The notes: generated from the letters alone by a model not told the origin. A stretch of 64,000 nucleotides of DNA from Nematostella vectensis (GCF_932526225.1 NC_064037.1:18593471-18657470), one strand, 5' to 3'; shown: positions 25,901 to 33,800, counted from the stretch's first letter. A program made the numbers and translations.

Positions 25901-28900
25901 TTAATATGCAAATATGATCACAGTAGCTACATGCACGTTTGTGGGCCTATTTTTTAAATAAATTCATATCAGTCTTATACCTTTTTTCAACAACAATAAT
26001 ACCATAAGAAAACCTAGAAATATATTACAGAGAATACAGTATATTACACAGTTGAAATAATTGTTGCAGTGGCTACCTGTATGCTTATGAATGGGGCAGT
26101 GTTGGAGATGAGGATGTCTAGTACTGTGTGTGCTGAATTTGAGGACATTACGGATAAGTATCACATCCTACAGTAATTTTTGTTTTTCTTTATCTTACCG
26201 GGTGCAGGAGCCGCAAGATTCAGCAATCCTTCCTCCTGTTCATATCCAGATGCAAAGACTTCTGAAGGAAGCTTGACATTTCCAAACTGAAAGAATGGAT
26301 ACAAAAGCTAGCACAATCACAAGTCATCATAGATTTCAAGTTGACACCATATCTTTATATTTTGCAGCATATTTATTTTCAGGAACATGACAATTTTGCC
26401 TGATTTGTCATACAGTTAAAGCTGTGTTAAAGAGTGACAATTTAATTGAGATTTTGTAATTTAAGCCATTAGTAGAGCAGGTTGCTATAAGGAGTGATCA
26501 CAAGGGTGATTAGTAGAGCAGGCTGCTATCAGGAGTGATCTCAAGGTGGTCATTAGTAGAGCAAGTTGCTATCAGGAGTGATCACATGGTGGTCATTAGT
26601 AGCGCTGGTTGCTATCTTGAGTTAACCCATTCTCTACTGAAGAATGAAAGAGTGTTTACTGAGACTTTCTGGGGTTGCCATGGTAATTTCCTGTTTTGTC
26701 TCTGTCTCATGGTAATAGTCTCCGTTTCCATATAAGGCATGATGTGCATGATGTTGGTGCCCACTGCAAAACAAACATAGATTTGGCCTGATGTTGTCCT
26801 TTTTTGCACCTGCTACTGTGCCAGAAGCCCTTTAGCATCCGTTTTCCTCTTGGATGTCTCTTGAAGCCTGCTTGTGTCTCTCAGAAGCCCACCGGGTGTT
26901 CATATTTGAGTAATGCCTGCTGCAGTCCACTCAATGCCCTTTAGCGCCCATAAGGCCCACTGTCATCCACTAGGCCAGCTATACCATCCGCCTGACACGC
27001 GCTAGCATCCATGAAGCCCACTACCGGCCGTACATTGCCCTCTAGCATCCATAAAGCTCGCTACTGTCCGTACATTGCCCTCTAGCATCCATAAAGCTTG
27101 CTACTGTCTGTACAATGCCTGCTAGCGTCCATAAAGCTCTGTACTGTCTGTACAATGCCTGCTAGCGTCCATAAAGCCCTCTACCGTCTGCTCTTTTCTT
27201 AGCCATTCTGTTTTTTAATGTGTTAGATGTTACCTTATTCAAATCCAAACGCTCGTCAGGTTTGCTAGCATTGCAGTTGTTGGCTTTTTTGTTGGCTCGT
27301 TTACAAACCTTCTTCAATTGCCACTTTTTCTCTCGACTTTAACATCTTCTGGCAAAATTTTCTTTTCTTCCCGTTTCTCTCTTCCCCTTTTTAAGTTCTT
27401 TTCTTGATTTCGTTCATATTCCCTTTCGGATTTTTCTCTTTTCTTTTCGCCCTGTGACGTTGAGAAAGTAGTGTTGCCTTCTCAATGATAACTACACAAA
27501 TTCAAAATCGACAAAAGCAGGCATTTTTAAGCCCAGCGCAGAGGGCCTGTCATTAAAAGCATGCTAGTGGGTATTTAGCAGAGATTTCCCCAAAATACAC
27601 TAGTGGGCCTTTTCTAAAAAGAATCCAGCAGACAAGTTGTGAACATCCGTTAAGGTACGCTACCAGGTGTTTAGCGGATATATCTTAAGAGGCACATCAG
27701 CAGGCAAGTTGTGGGCATCCGTCAAGGTACGCTACCAGGTGTTTAGCGGATATATCTTAAGAGGCACACCAGCAGACAAGTTGTGGGCATCCGTCAAGGT
27801 ACGCTACCAGGTGTTTAGCAGGTATATCTTAAGAGGCACACCAGCAGACAAGTTGTGGGCATCCGTCAAGGTACGCTACCAGGTGTTTAGCCAATATATC
27901 TTTAAGAAGCACATCAGCAGGCAAGTGGCGGGCATCCGTCAAGGTACACTACCAGGTGTTTAGCAGGTATATCTTAAGAAGCACACCAGCAGGCAAGTGG
28001 CGGGCCTGCATTTCAAAAGGACGCTAGCGTCATTTTTTAAAGACGGTCCATCCGAGCATAAATTGGCACATTTGCACATGCACATAGCTATTATTACTTG
28101 CAAATTATGTACATAGATCATCAATAATGAATTAAGGTTATGCAATAAAAAATCTTCTATGTCGACTTCTTACCTCCTTGGTAACATTCTTATTCTCAAT
28201 AACTGTGACATAGCTATTATTACTTGCAAATTATGTACATAGATCATCAATAATGAATTAAGGTTATGCAATAAAAAATCTTCTATGTCGACTTCTTACC
28301 TCCTTGGTAACATTCTTATTCTCAATAACTGTGACATTGCTTGGTAGTGGTTCCAATGTGCAGTCTGTACGTGTCTTTAGATGCTGCATGTAATCATATT
28401 CATCTTCAAAGTGGATGCCATACTCCAGCTGCTGTTCAACTTTGCTTATTGAAGTTTCCCTGTTCATTGAGACAAAAAAAACATAAATACAGTAGAACTT
28501 GCTCAAATACAGACTTACATACAAGGGATGCTTGTGAATATGGACTACTTTAAAATTCCTTCACTTTAATTCCTATGAATTACCTCATGTACCCTATCAA
28601 ATTACCTCACGTAATAAGGGACACGCGGGAATATGGGACTGGTTTACAATTCCGTATTCTCATAATCCCTATAAATTACTTCACATTATAAGGGACATGC
28701 GGGAATATGGGGCTGATATACAATTCCGTATTCTCATAATCCTATCTAAAAATCGTTCATGATCGTTTTCATAAGTAGACTTTTTTGTAGCCAAATCCGA
28801 CTATAAACGTCCCTTGGAGATACTGCAAATGCCTTAATATTTTTTTCAGATTTTTATTAGAAAACTCACTCCCTCCTCCCCATCCCCCCAGAAAAATTAG

Positions 28901-30716
28901 GTCCACTTCTCCAGATTTCGCCTGTTAACTTGTGGAGTTAAAGGCCCATAAGCAACCAAGACTGCATCAGATCGAGGCTCAATTTTAGCGCTACGCTAAA
29001 ATAGAAAGTCCACAAATTGTTTCAAACTTTTAAGAAACCTCTTCTATCACTGTTAAAATCGTGTTAAAATCGTTGATATGGAGCTCAAAGTTTTTAATAG
29101 TTATTACTTTATTGTTTTACAACAATACCTGGCAAATAATTCTAAGATTTATCTATATGATGGCATTTATGCGATGTCATATGAAAGCGGTTTTACTACC
29201 TCGAGCCGAAGGTCACAGGAAATTGAAGTATGTAGAAAGGTTCGTGAAACTTGTATAAATCATTCACTGAAGTCCAAGAACAATACTAAATTCCTTTTGC
29301 ATTTTATGAAAATATTTAACACAAGATAAGAACAATCTTTGCTTTTTTGCGTTCGTGTCGATGCCAGTATCTTGCCTATAGGCAATCTTGCATGCATTGC
29401 ATGATAACGATCACGACGACTACAAAGGAATTTGGGTTTAGTTATCCTGGAAGTCAAAGTTTTTCAGACTCTGAGCCACTTATTCACATCTGTATAGAGG
29501 GAATGAAAATAGCAGGTTCGGTTCAAAGGTCAACCTTGAAAATGCAAGTTTTGCTGTGAGTCGAATTTGCAAATCATAGTGAAATATATACTTCCTATGT
29601 GTTTGGCATATTATATTCTCCACGACTTCTCGCTTCATGGTTATTAACCTAGAGTTTTAATTACAGGTTATAGTACTTATCAGTTATAAAACAAAGAATA
29701 GTTTCGAGTTTGAGTGATTGCATGGAATAAACCAACATCCTTCCCGAAGACATAAAGCTTTATTTGTCAATTATCCTTATCCTGAAGCACGCATGGCTTA
29801 GTCATTTCTTTGTTACGTCATGTTCTTGTCGTCCATAATGTGGCTTTCTTCACCAGCGAAAACAAGATGAAACACACACCTCGAGAGTCGGTAGTGAATA
29901 ATTATGCATATTATAGTCCTCCAATCAAATCGCTCACAAGACAAGGGCGCTATTTCAAAACAACAACAATCGCTTTGGTTGCCAATGGGGCTTTAAAAAA
30001 TGAATGTTTCATGCAGCAATTGAATATCTAAATTTTTCAAACAATTATTATTTTGATAATATTAATTAACAAACAGAAACATTTGTAACCAGCAAATAAA
30101 TAAAAAAGGTACTCACGATTTCTCAGCTTGGTCAGCACATGCCTTTAATAACATAGAAAAGAGTGGATGTAAAAGCAACCACGATACACTGGTCGGGGCT
30201 AAACTGCAGAATACCAGTCCACTTATTTGCATTTTCCTTGTATTTACTGCCTCATTCTATAGAAATCGAGGTGTGAAGTCTCATTGTTAACTCTTTGTGG
30301 ACGGGTATTCTGCAGTTGCTCTCTGGTCGGTATATCAATATAACAAGAGAGGGACATTCGAACAAACAAACGAAACATATGAAGAGACCACGTGTTTTTT
30401 TCTTTTTTTTTATCTAATAAAAAGTGTCTTATAACGCAATATCCCAAATACTACGCAAAAGATCAATCTAGGGACGTGCCTTACCTGAGCAACAGAGTCA
30501 ATTGGCACAAGAACCCGTTTGGAGCTGTCTTCGTCAGCTTGCAAAGGGTCTTTTTGACTTCGGTGAACGACCTGGAAACTATGTGCTGTTTTTTTGTCGA
30601 TAAAAGGCTTCTTTTTCTTTCCCTACAAAGAAAAGGCAAGGTTCGTTAAGTTTCTTTTACAATGGACTTTCGAATGATTGATCACAATAGCCACGATTTA
30701 TACGAAAACACACCAT
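1885..30716 (-). CDS. LTV1: LTV1-like 40S ribosome biogenesis factor, 13-exon gene (whole span)
   Basis: Spliced minus-strand gene. Exons: 30714-30716 (tentative ATG), 30485-30622, 30117-30142, 28300-28459, 26199-26286, 21946-22046, 21672-21712, 19408-19589, 9893-10061, 8509-8648, 8194-8249, 3018-3206, 1885-1992. Every junction is GT-AG and all phases agree, giving about 466 residues, close to the 475 of human LTV1. Recognisable LTV1 blocks in order are KKKKPFIDKK and VVHRSQKDPL (N-terminus), FEDEYDYMQHL, KLPSEVFAS, DPDIVAALDDDLDLDEDSN, ETKSRFTSYSMTSSV.RRN, EQWDCESILS.TYSN.YNHP, KLSKKTGIPIGVLP and a basic C-terminal tail. LTV1 is a known 40S assembly and nuclear-export adaptor that binds the beak region of pre-40S particles; function here is by homology. 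The coding sequence has no visible break, so the gene is probably active despite repeat-stuffed introns. Family identity is secure; only the first exon is uncertain. Confidence 0.93.
1993..3017 (-). other. LTV1 intron 12
   Basis: Contains a 17-G run at 2405-2421 and two and a half copies of a roughly 36-bp unit (ACTCGTCACGCAAGTCGGCG...) at about 2845-2925. No gene seen. Confidence 0.5.
3018..3206 (-). CDS. LTV1: LTV1 exon 12
   Basis: 63 codons encoding IKLSKKTGIPIGVLP and the basic segment KEQKRLRKKAVKEERR, both diagnostic of the LTV1 C-terminal region. Phase 0 in and out, donor AGG|GTAAAC. Confidence 0.94.
3540..3625 (-). repeat. MITE-like terminal fragment
   Basis: The minus strand reads ACAGTGGCGGATCTAGGGG followed by G-rich sequence, a motif seen at the ends of common non-autonomous DNA transposons. 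Only one end is recognisable. Confidence 0.35.
3985..8193 (-). repeat. 33-bp minisatellite carrying 5' splice-site copies (LTV1 intron 11)
   Basis: About 127 head-to-tail 33-bp units. On the transcribed strand each reads ...CCACTATGAAAG|GTAAGRGTTACAGG..., matching the exon 11 junction CCACCATCAAAG|GTAAGGGTTACAGG. The array starts at the exon 11 donor and fills most of the intron. Units vary mainly at a few positions (GTAAGA/GTAAGG). A block of about 660 bp (20 units) is repeated, recognisable by the deviant CATATGGCACTACCTCTG near 5203 and 5861. Because 33 is divisible by 3, long open frames (KGKSYRGSTTM repeats) arise but are not genes. Confidence 0.95.
8194..8249 (-). CDS. LTV1: LTV1 exon 11
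   Basis: A 56-nt exon encoding STYSNHYNHPTLIKEPPSK, the conserved continuation of the WDCES motif. Its donor CATCAAAG|GTAAGGGTTAC abuts the 33-bp array, whose units repeat this junction. Confidence 0.93.
8509..8648 (-). CDS. LTV1: LTV1 exon 10
   Basis: Encodes an acidic linker and then AEKPKEQWDCESILS, the invariant LTV1 motif. Phase agreement picks acceptor GAATTTTAG over a nearby CTTCTCAG 7 bases downstream. Confidence 0.93.
8760..9485. mobile_element. Candidate non-autonomous element with imperfect inverted ends
   Basis: The left end (GGGGCCTGTTCCTGAAAAGC, then CTAACCCAGGGTTAA) and the right end (TTAACCCGGGATTAG ... AGTAGGCC) are imperfect inverses. Both have TTAACCC-rich interiors and lie inside LTV1 intron 9. 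No ORF. Boundaries are approximate. Confidence 0.4.
9757..9815. repeat. Short tandem repeat, about 20-bp unit
   Basis: The unit GCCTTGTTTTGGACTGTGATTG occurs almost three times in a row, just downstream of exon 9 on the transcribed strand. Confidence 0.7.
9893..10061 (-). CDS. LTV1: LTV1 exon 9
   Basis: Encodes LTMLDDKFEKVMEEYDEDEI and GALD, matching the family block DERFEKFYEQYDDDEIGALD. The donor is CA|GTAAGT, phase 2. The intron before it (10062-19407) holds the 41-bp array, a LINE fragment and a Gypsy element. Confidence 0.94.
10162..11915. mobile_element. 1.75-kb DNA-transposon-like element with long terminal inverted repeats
   Basis: The sequence AGAACAAGCGG...TTGTTTATTCAGG...AATATCTTGGCGGCCATGTGG at the left reappears in reverse complement at about 11838-11915 with few mismatches, giving inverted repeats of about 80 bp. 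No transposase ORF is seen inside, so it would be non-autonomous. The 41-bp array begins directly after its right end. Confidence 0.65.
11920..15140. repeat. 41-bp minisatellite (LTV1 intron 8)
   Basis: About 60 units of the form GTTTACTAGTAGGG.GGCAATGCATGAAAGTTCTCTCTCT, interrupted by a LINE fragment at 12326-13018. On the plus strand each unit contains TTCTCTCTCTAG, resembling a polypyrimidine/AG acceptor, but LTV1 is transcribed on the other strand. Open frames across it are artefacts. Confidence 0.93.
12326..13018 (+). mobile_element. 5'-truncated CR1/L2-like LINE, 3' end
   Basis: An open frame at 12335-12916 (193 aa) reads through the end of a reverse transcriptase: LGITFQSNGKYSEHV, then ANKCLYILRSLRKEG and LFKSIVLPNFTYGLSVFGA, as in the C-terminal thumb of CR1-like RTs. 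It is followed by a short 3' UTR and a (TTA)n tail at about 12996-13018. Array units resume immediately at 13019, so the insertion is later than the array. The catalytic RT motifs are absent through 5' truncation. Confidence 0.85.
15895..16870 (+). pseudogene. Gypsy gag remnant
   Basis: Frames at 15895-16236 and 16240-16520 carry the capsid-like segment LLQLRQECDEPFRAFAAKVRGK followed by VDNTDAIIRDGILNDL, broken by stop codons. The 16533-16740 segment has MARNALPSP and a CPEC motif near its end. Frames alternate, so the gene is dead. The first 70 bp (15893-15960) also occurs at 17361-17430. Confidence 0.7.
16880..17335 (+). pseudogene. Gypsy protease/reverse transcriptase remnant
   Basis: The frame gives GTGAQ (a decayed DTGA protease motif) and then an RT start: RMVITCKNDGSPHRTVDLSTLN, LSSGDGYKCRFDAVL and LDDMIHY, where xxDD stands in the catalytic position. 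In-frame stops and a deletion between palm motifs show decay. Confidence 0.75.
17425..17820 (+). pseudogene. Gypsy RNase H C-terminus and integrase N-terminal linker remnant
   Basis: NTRLFRLKQHTLFWRFKITH followed by GKSNHAADA is the characteristic RNase H end of Ty3/Gypsy polyproteins. VVIPPSLCQQVLKHLHATHQG is the start of the integrase H2C2 segment. A TGA interrupts the reading after EQRA. Confidence 0.8.
17820..18660 (+). pseudogene. Gypsy integrase remnant
   Basis: Core motifs appear across shifted frames: FGVPDELSSDCGPEF (catalytic D in SSDCGPEF), SSVSFPQS, then VAVKTAKCLLMSNTGPTG and LRNTPNADSNLSPAQIISGK (18140-18652). The C-terminal part is the longest intact stretch. A frameshift near 18200 separates it from the catalytic core. 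Confidence 0.8.
19408..19589 (-). CDS. LTV1: LTV1 exon 8
   Basis: An Asp-rich start leads into ETKSRFTSYSMTSSVIRRNK, nearly identical to the conserved central motif of LTV1. Acceptor CTTTTAG, donor GTACAT, phase 2 in and phase 1 out. Confidence 0.94.
20430..20935. repeat. 31-33-bp minisatellite (LTV1 intron 7)
   Basis: About 16 units of CATACAGAAAGGGGGAGGAC + ACACCTTACCAT with small length variants. On the LTV1-transcribed strand every unit contains ATG|GTAAGGTGTG, a donor-like sequence. It lies about 740 bp from the nearest exon, so a junction origin cannot be shown. Confidence 0.9.
21672..21712 (-). CDS. LTV1: LTV1 exon 7
   Basis: A 41-nt exon (ANAPFNEAADEDE), phase 0 in and phase 2 out, acceptor TTTTCAG and donor GTAAGC. 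It continues the acidic region. Confidence 0.85.
21946..22046 (-). CDS. LTV1: LTV1 exon 6
   Basis: Encodes DPDIVAALDDDLDLDEDSN and then LDDDFIFK, the conserved acidic block. The acceptor TCTTATAG|GTCCACATCC is the junction copied in the adjacent 39-bp array, which begins exactly at this exon boundary. Confidence 0.95.
22047..24995 (-). repeat. 39-bp minisatellite carrying 3' splice-site copies (LTV1 intron 5)
   Basis: About 75 tandem 39-bp units directly upstream (in transcript sense) of exon 6. On the minus strand the unit reads ...ATGTACATCTTATAG|GTCTTCATCC..., echoing the real acceptor TATCTTATAG|GTCCACATCC. The units nearest the exon are the most exon-like (TGGATGTGAAC at about 22080). 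A block of about 739 bp (19 units) is duplicated: segments starting at 22758 and 23497 match. The 13-residue open frames (VIHVHLIGLHPLS) are repeat artefacts. Confidence 0.95.
25000..25325 (+). mobile_element. LINE endonuclease fragment
   Basis: The translation contains VIATYRSPN, then IGDFNVNW and, after one stop, TTDNKTCIDHIYTNL. These are the GDFN and xDHI(Y/F) motifs of the APE-type endonuclease of CR1/L2-like LINEs. Only about 100 codons remain, placed just at the end of the 39-bp array. Confidence 0.75.
26199..26286 (-). CDS. LTV1: LTV1 exon 5
   Basis: Encodes KLPSEVFASGYEQEEGLLNLAAP, phase 0 in and phase 1 out. The human protein has KLPSSVFAS...VGLLNKAAP at the same place. Confidence 0.93.
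26465..26610. repeat. Short tandem repeat (about 40-47 bp, 3-4 copies)
   Basis: The phrase TTAGTAGAGCAGGTTGCTAT followed by AGGAGTGATC recurs at about 26470, 26510, 26550 and 26597. It lies in intron 4. Confidence 0.6.
26830..27190. repeat. Degenerate tandem repeat
   Basis: The phrase CTAGCATCCATAAAGC + CTACTGTCCGTACA is repeated about five to six times at roughly 60-bp spacing. No coding content. Confidence 0.6.
27600..28015. repeat. 72-bp tandem repeat
   Basis: About five copies of a unit containing TTAGCGGATATATCTTAAGA and GGCATCCGTCAAGGTACGCT. The period of 72 was measured from successive GTTTAGC positions (27669 and 27741). The open frame across it is an artefact. Confidence 0.85.
28083..28334. 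repeat. 126-bp tandem duplication spanning the LTV1 exon 4 donor
   Basis: Two essentially identical units, 28083-28208 and 28209-28334. The exon-proximal copy contains the last 35 bases of exon 4 and its GTAAGA donor (28299). The second copy repeats both, placing a duplicate donor at 28173. Confidence 0.92.
28300..28459 (-). CDS. LTV1: LTV1 exon 4
   Basis: Encodes EQQLEYGIHFEDEYDYMQHL, the conserved LTV1 block. Donor GTAAGA follows ACCAAGGAG. The last 35 exon bases and the donor lie inside a 126-bp tandem duplication (28083-28208 and 28209-28334), so a second identical donor sits at 28173. Confidence 0.93.
28601..28750. repeat. 74-bp tandem duplication
   Basis: Two diverged copies starting at 28601 and 28675 share AAGGGACAYGCGGGAATATG and AATTCCGTATTCTCATAATC. 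They lie in LTV1 intron 3. Confidence 0.75.
28760..30110 (-). other. Remainder of LTV1 intron 3
   Basis: Ordinary AT-rich intron sequence. Short open frames at 29061-29559 show no recognisable protein. Confidence 0.4.
30117..30142 (-). CDS. LTV1: LTV1 exon 3 (26-nt microexon)
   Basis: Nine codons (ACADQAEKS) between acceptor TTAAAG and donor GTGAGT, phase 0 in and phase 2 out. It bridges exons 2 and 4 in frame. It is supported by phase rather than by strong sequence conservation. Confidence 0.8.
30485..30622 (-). CDS. LTV1: LTV1 exon 2
   Basis: 46 codons, phase 0 in and out, between acceptor TTTGTAG and donor GTAAGG. It encodes the signature N-terminal block KKKKPFIDKK...VVHRSQKDPL.ADED, the strongest match to LTV1. 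Confidence 0.95.
30714..30716 (-). CDS. LTV1: LTV1 exon 1 (tentative, ATG only)
   Basis: Exon 2 opens at an acceptor in phase 0 with GKKKKPF, so only a start codon is missing. The nearest candidate upstream on the minus strand is ATG followed at once by GTGTGT, a usable donor. This would give M-GKKKKPFIDKK, in keeping with the short N-terminus of the family. A different 5' exon further upstream cannot be excluded. Confidence 0.4.
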
Positions 30717-30760
30717 TTTCGTTACTTTGTTTGGCTTTTTTAAAAACAAGATCACTTCTC

Positions 30761-30780
30761 GGTGTCCGCCATTTTGAATT
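30761..30780 (-). promoter_or_regulatory. YY1-like ATGGCGG motif in the LTV1 promoter
   Basis: The minus strand reads CAAAATGGCGGAC about 45 nt upstream of the tentative start codon, in a locally CpG-richer stretch. AAnATGGCGG motifs are common near transcription starts of ribosome-biogenesis and other housekeeping genes. The link to this gene is inferred. Confidence 0.4.
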
Positions 30781-30939
30781 GCGCCATGTTGTTGGGACCG
30801 CGATATGCTTCTCAGCGGCTTGTCACGCCATCTCACAAACCTGGGTACTTTAAGTACGCATCCTGAAGTGTATCATATTAGATGTATCATATTAAATGTC
30901 TCATAAGATAATAGCATACACAGCCCGGGCCAGTACCCA

Positions 30940-31204
30940 CAATCAGCGACAAAACCTATTTAAAACGACATCTAAAAAGTAGTCGTTCTCAAATAATTTA
31001 CAATATGGGAAATTTTTATTACTCACACTTCCCTCCCCTCCCATTCAAAGTTGCTGTCTAGGGTTGTTAGTTAAAGAATCCAGCATTGATTTGGGAAAGG
31101 GGGGATTGGGAGGGGGAGGGGAGGATATCAAAGTCACTATGGTACATAATTTTGATTTTCTGCATTTTAGGCGTTAAAATTTTTAACAGTTTTGTCGCTG
31201 ATTG
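30940..31204. repeat. Short element with 16-bp inverted ends
   Basis: CAATCAGCGACAAAAC at 30940-30955 is exactly complemented by GTTTTGTCGCTGATTG at 31189-31204. The 265-bp interval contains no ORF. It is probably a MITE in the LTV1 5' flank. Confidence 0.5.
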
Positions 31205-31586
31205 TCTGAAAATGGTATTTTGCTAAAATGCCAATTTTTTGGTTTCTTGCGAAACTTTTGTAGATATTTAGCAATTAGAAGGTGTTCTGTTATACAATTA
31301 GCGTTCATCAAAGCTATTTAAGTTTGTTTTCGTCACAAAATATAATGTTTTAGTACAGAAATAACAGTGCGTCAAAGTTAGAGAAAAAATACCCTGAAAT
31401 ATGGACTTAAGTTAAGCATCTGAGATGCGATTTAAAAATGCCTTTATCAGAGGTTGCCAAAATAACAAATATCTGCATGGCATGTTTCTCGCATCGAAAA
31501 AGAAGATTTTCACGTAAAGAAGACGGAAACGCCCAAAAAACAAAGGCGGAAGGCCTTGTAAGCTGAGTGCACGGCCATGGAGGCGG

Positions 31587-32036
31587 GTGTCGCGCAATAT
31601 ACATAACCCCGGGCAAACGAGAGGGCAAATTCAGTCGGCGGGGATCAACACTACTGACATTTTTGTTAGGACTGTTCAAAGAAAGATGAACTTGGAAGGA
31701 AATAAGTATTTAGAGGCGAGAAAGGAAGGTACTTCGACTAAAAAAGATCTGTCTGTGCGGTTAATGTTTTGTAAAAGACTTTAATGAACTGCTAGCCGGC
31801 ACTCATTGTGGGTTATTCGGAAATGTTTTATTTTCGAATATTGGGAACCCTGTGCGCGCGCGAAGGCCGAGGTGCGCATGGCCGAGGGTGCAAAGAAATT
31901 AGAGCCGGCAACATTTCCACGTGTCATTTCCACTATTTGCTCTTGGGATGCGTCCTACATTGATAAATTGATTCTAAGTATGCCAAAACGGTTGGCCTTG
32001 ATAATTAAAAAGAAAGGGCAACGCACAAAATATTGA
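31587..32036 (+). pseudogene. Tc1/mariner-like transposase remnant
   Basis: The first part (31587-31784) reads FVRTVQRKMNLEGNKYLEAR followed by TKKDLSVRLMFCKRL, the second helix-turn-helix of Tc1 transposases. The second part (to 32036) ends SWDASYIDKLILSMPKRLAL followed by IIKKKGQRTKY, the family's C-terminal SMPxR...KGxxTKY motif. The catalytic DDE core between them is missing, so this is an internally deleted relic. Identification is from motif memory. Confidence 0.65.
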
Positions 32037-32137
32037 ACATTTTTATTGTTATGGCATACTGCAACAATCGCATTGAATAAAAGCTGCTGCTATAGTAACG
32101 TCAAGCGTGAAATTTTTATTTTCCGGTTGAGTACATT

Positions 32138-32510
32138 TTACCAAACAAGTAGTAGGAGTAATAGGTCATGCCACGGTATAATGACAGGCGACCACCGGAA
32201 ATCGTTAAGAAAAAGACACTCGGCACTCTCTGCCCCACACCCACTCGATCCATTCCCAAAGCAACCATTAACACATTCTCCTCCCTGACAGTCCCTTAAA
32301 ATATCGATTCTAGTCTTCGAGGCTCTTTCGTGAGTCTTTGAAGCATTCTCCAGCTCCCAAGCTGTTTCTAAGGCCTCATCTACAACTTTATGGACACGGT
32401 TGATAATGAATTCTGCCAAGTCTGTCTTTCCTTCGTTTGTTTGCTTTTCCGCAAATAGCTCGATGCAAGTTTATATGCTTTTCTCTACTATAATTTGAGA
32501 TACTTCAAAG
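32138..32510 (-). pseudogene. Fragment of a cnidarian repeat-family gene (possible SF3-helicase-like)
   Basis: The minus strand reads KKRLTAFEVSQIIVEK and then, after a disrupted join, TDLAEFIINRVHKVVDEALE, ASKTHERASKTRIDILRDC, and AECLFLNDFRWSP followed by VIIPWHDLLLLL. I recall this order from a multi-copy cnidarian family with a P-loop helicase between the last two blocks. That P-loop segment is absent here, so the copy looks internally deleted. Family assignment is unverified. Confidence 0.4.
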
Positions 32511-32544
32511 GCAGTGAGGCGTTTCTTTGCTTTTTTTCTGTCAC

Positions 32545-33800
32545 TTTTACCCTCGTCATCATCACTGTCACCGCCCTCGTCTCTCCAATCATCATCGTCC
32601 ATCTCGTCATCTTCACTGTCACCGCCCTCGTCTTTCCAAGCATCATCGTCCATCTCGTCATCTTCACTGTCGCCGCCCTCGTCTTTTCAATCATCATCGT
32701 CCATCTCGTCAACTTCACTGTCACCGCCCTCGTCTTTTCAATCATCATCATCCATCTCGTCATCTTCACTGTCACCGCCCTCGTCTTTTCGATCATCTTC
32801 GTCCATGTCGTTGTCTTCTTTATCACCGCCTTCGTCTTTCCATTCATCATCGTCAATCTTCTCGTCATCATCACTGTCACCGCCCTCGTCTCTCCAATCA
32901 TCATCGCCATCTCGTCATCTTCACTGTCACCGCCCTCGTCTTTCCAATCATCACCGTCCATCTCGTCATCATCACTGTCACCGCCCTCGTCTCTCCAATC
33001 ATCATCGTCCATCTTGTCATCTTCACTGTCACTGCCCTCGTCTATCCAATCATCATCGTCTATCTCGTCATCTTCACTCTAACCGCCTTCGTCTTTCCAT
33101 TCATCATCGTCAATCTTCTCGTCATCATCACTGTCACCGCCCTCGTCTCTCCAATCATCATCGTCCATCTCGTCATCTTCACTGTCACTGCCCTCGTCTT
33201 TCCAATCATCATCGTCCATCTCGTCATCTTCACTGTCACCGCCTTCGTCTTTCCATTCATCATCGTCAATCTTCTCGTCATCTTCACTGTCACCGCCCTC
33301 GTCTCTCCAATCATCATCGTCCATCTCGTCATCTTCACTGTCACCGCCTTCGTCTTTCCATTCATCATCGTCAATCTTCTCGTCATCATCACTGTCACCG
33401 CCCTCGTCTCTCCAATCATCATCGTCCATCTCGTCATCTTCACTGTCACCGCCCTTGTCTTTCCAATCACCATCGTCCATCTCGTTATCTTCATGTCACC
33501 GCCCTCGTCTTTCCAATCATCACCGTCCGTCTCGTCGTCTTCACTATCACCGCCCTCGTCTTTCCAATCATATCATCGTCCATCTCGTCATCTTTACTGT
33601 CACCGCCCTCGTCTTTCCTATCATCATCGTCCATCTCGTCATCTTCACTATCACCGCCCTCGTCTTTTCAATCATCTTCATCCATCTCGTTGTCTTCTTT
33701 ATCACCGCCCTCGTCTTTCCAATCATATCATCGTCCATCTCGTCATCTTTACTGTCACTGCCCTCGTCTTTCCAAGCATCATCGTCCATCTCGTCGTCTT
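32545..33800 (-). repeat. 51-bp coding-type repeat, acidic 17-residue unit
   Basis: About 24 units, mostly 51 bp with 54/57-bp variants. On the minus strand they encode MDDDDWKDEGGDSEDDE-like units in the frame that runs into the KKRLTAFEVSQ segment. Indels near 32906 and 33489 and a stop near 33080 break the frame, so it is not a single intact protein. It probably began as an acidic N-terminal region of the adjacent minus-strand gene and expanded. Confidence 0.85.
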
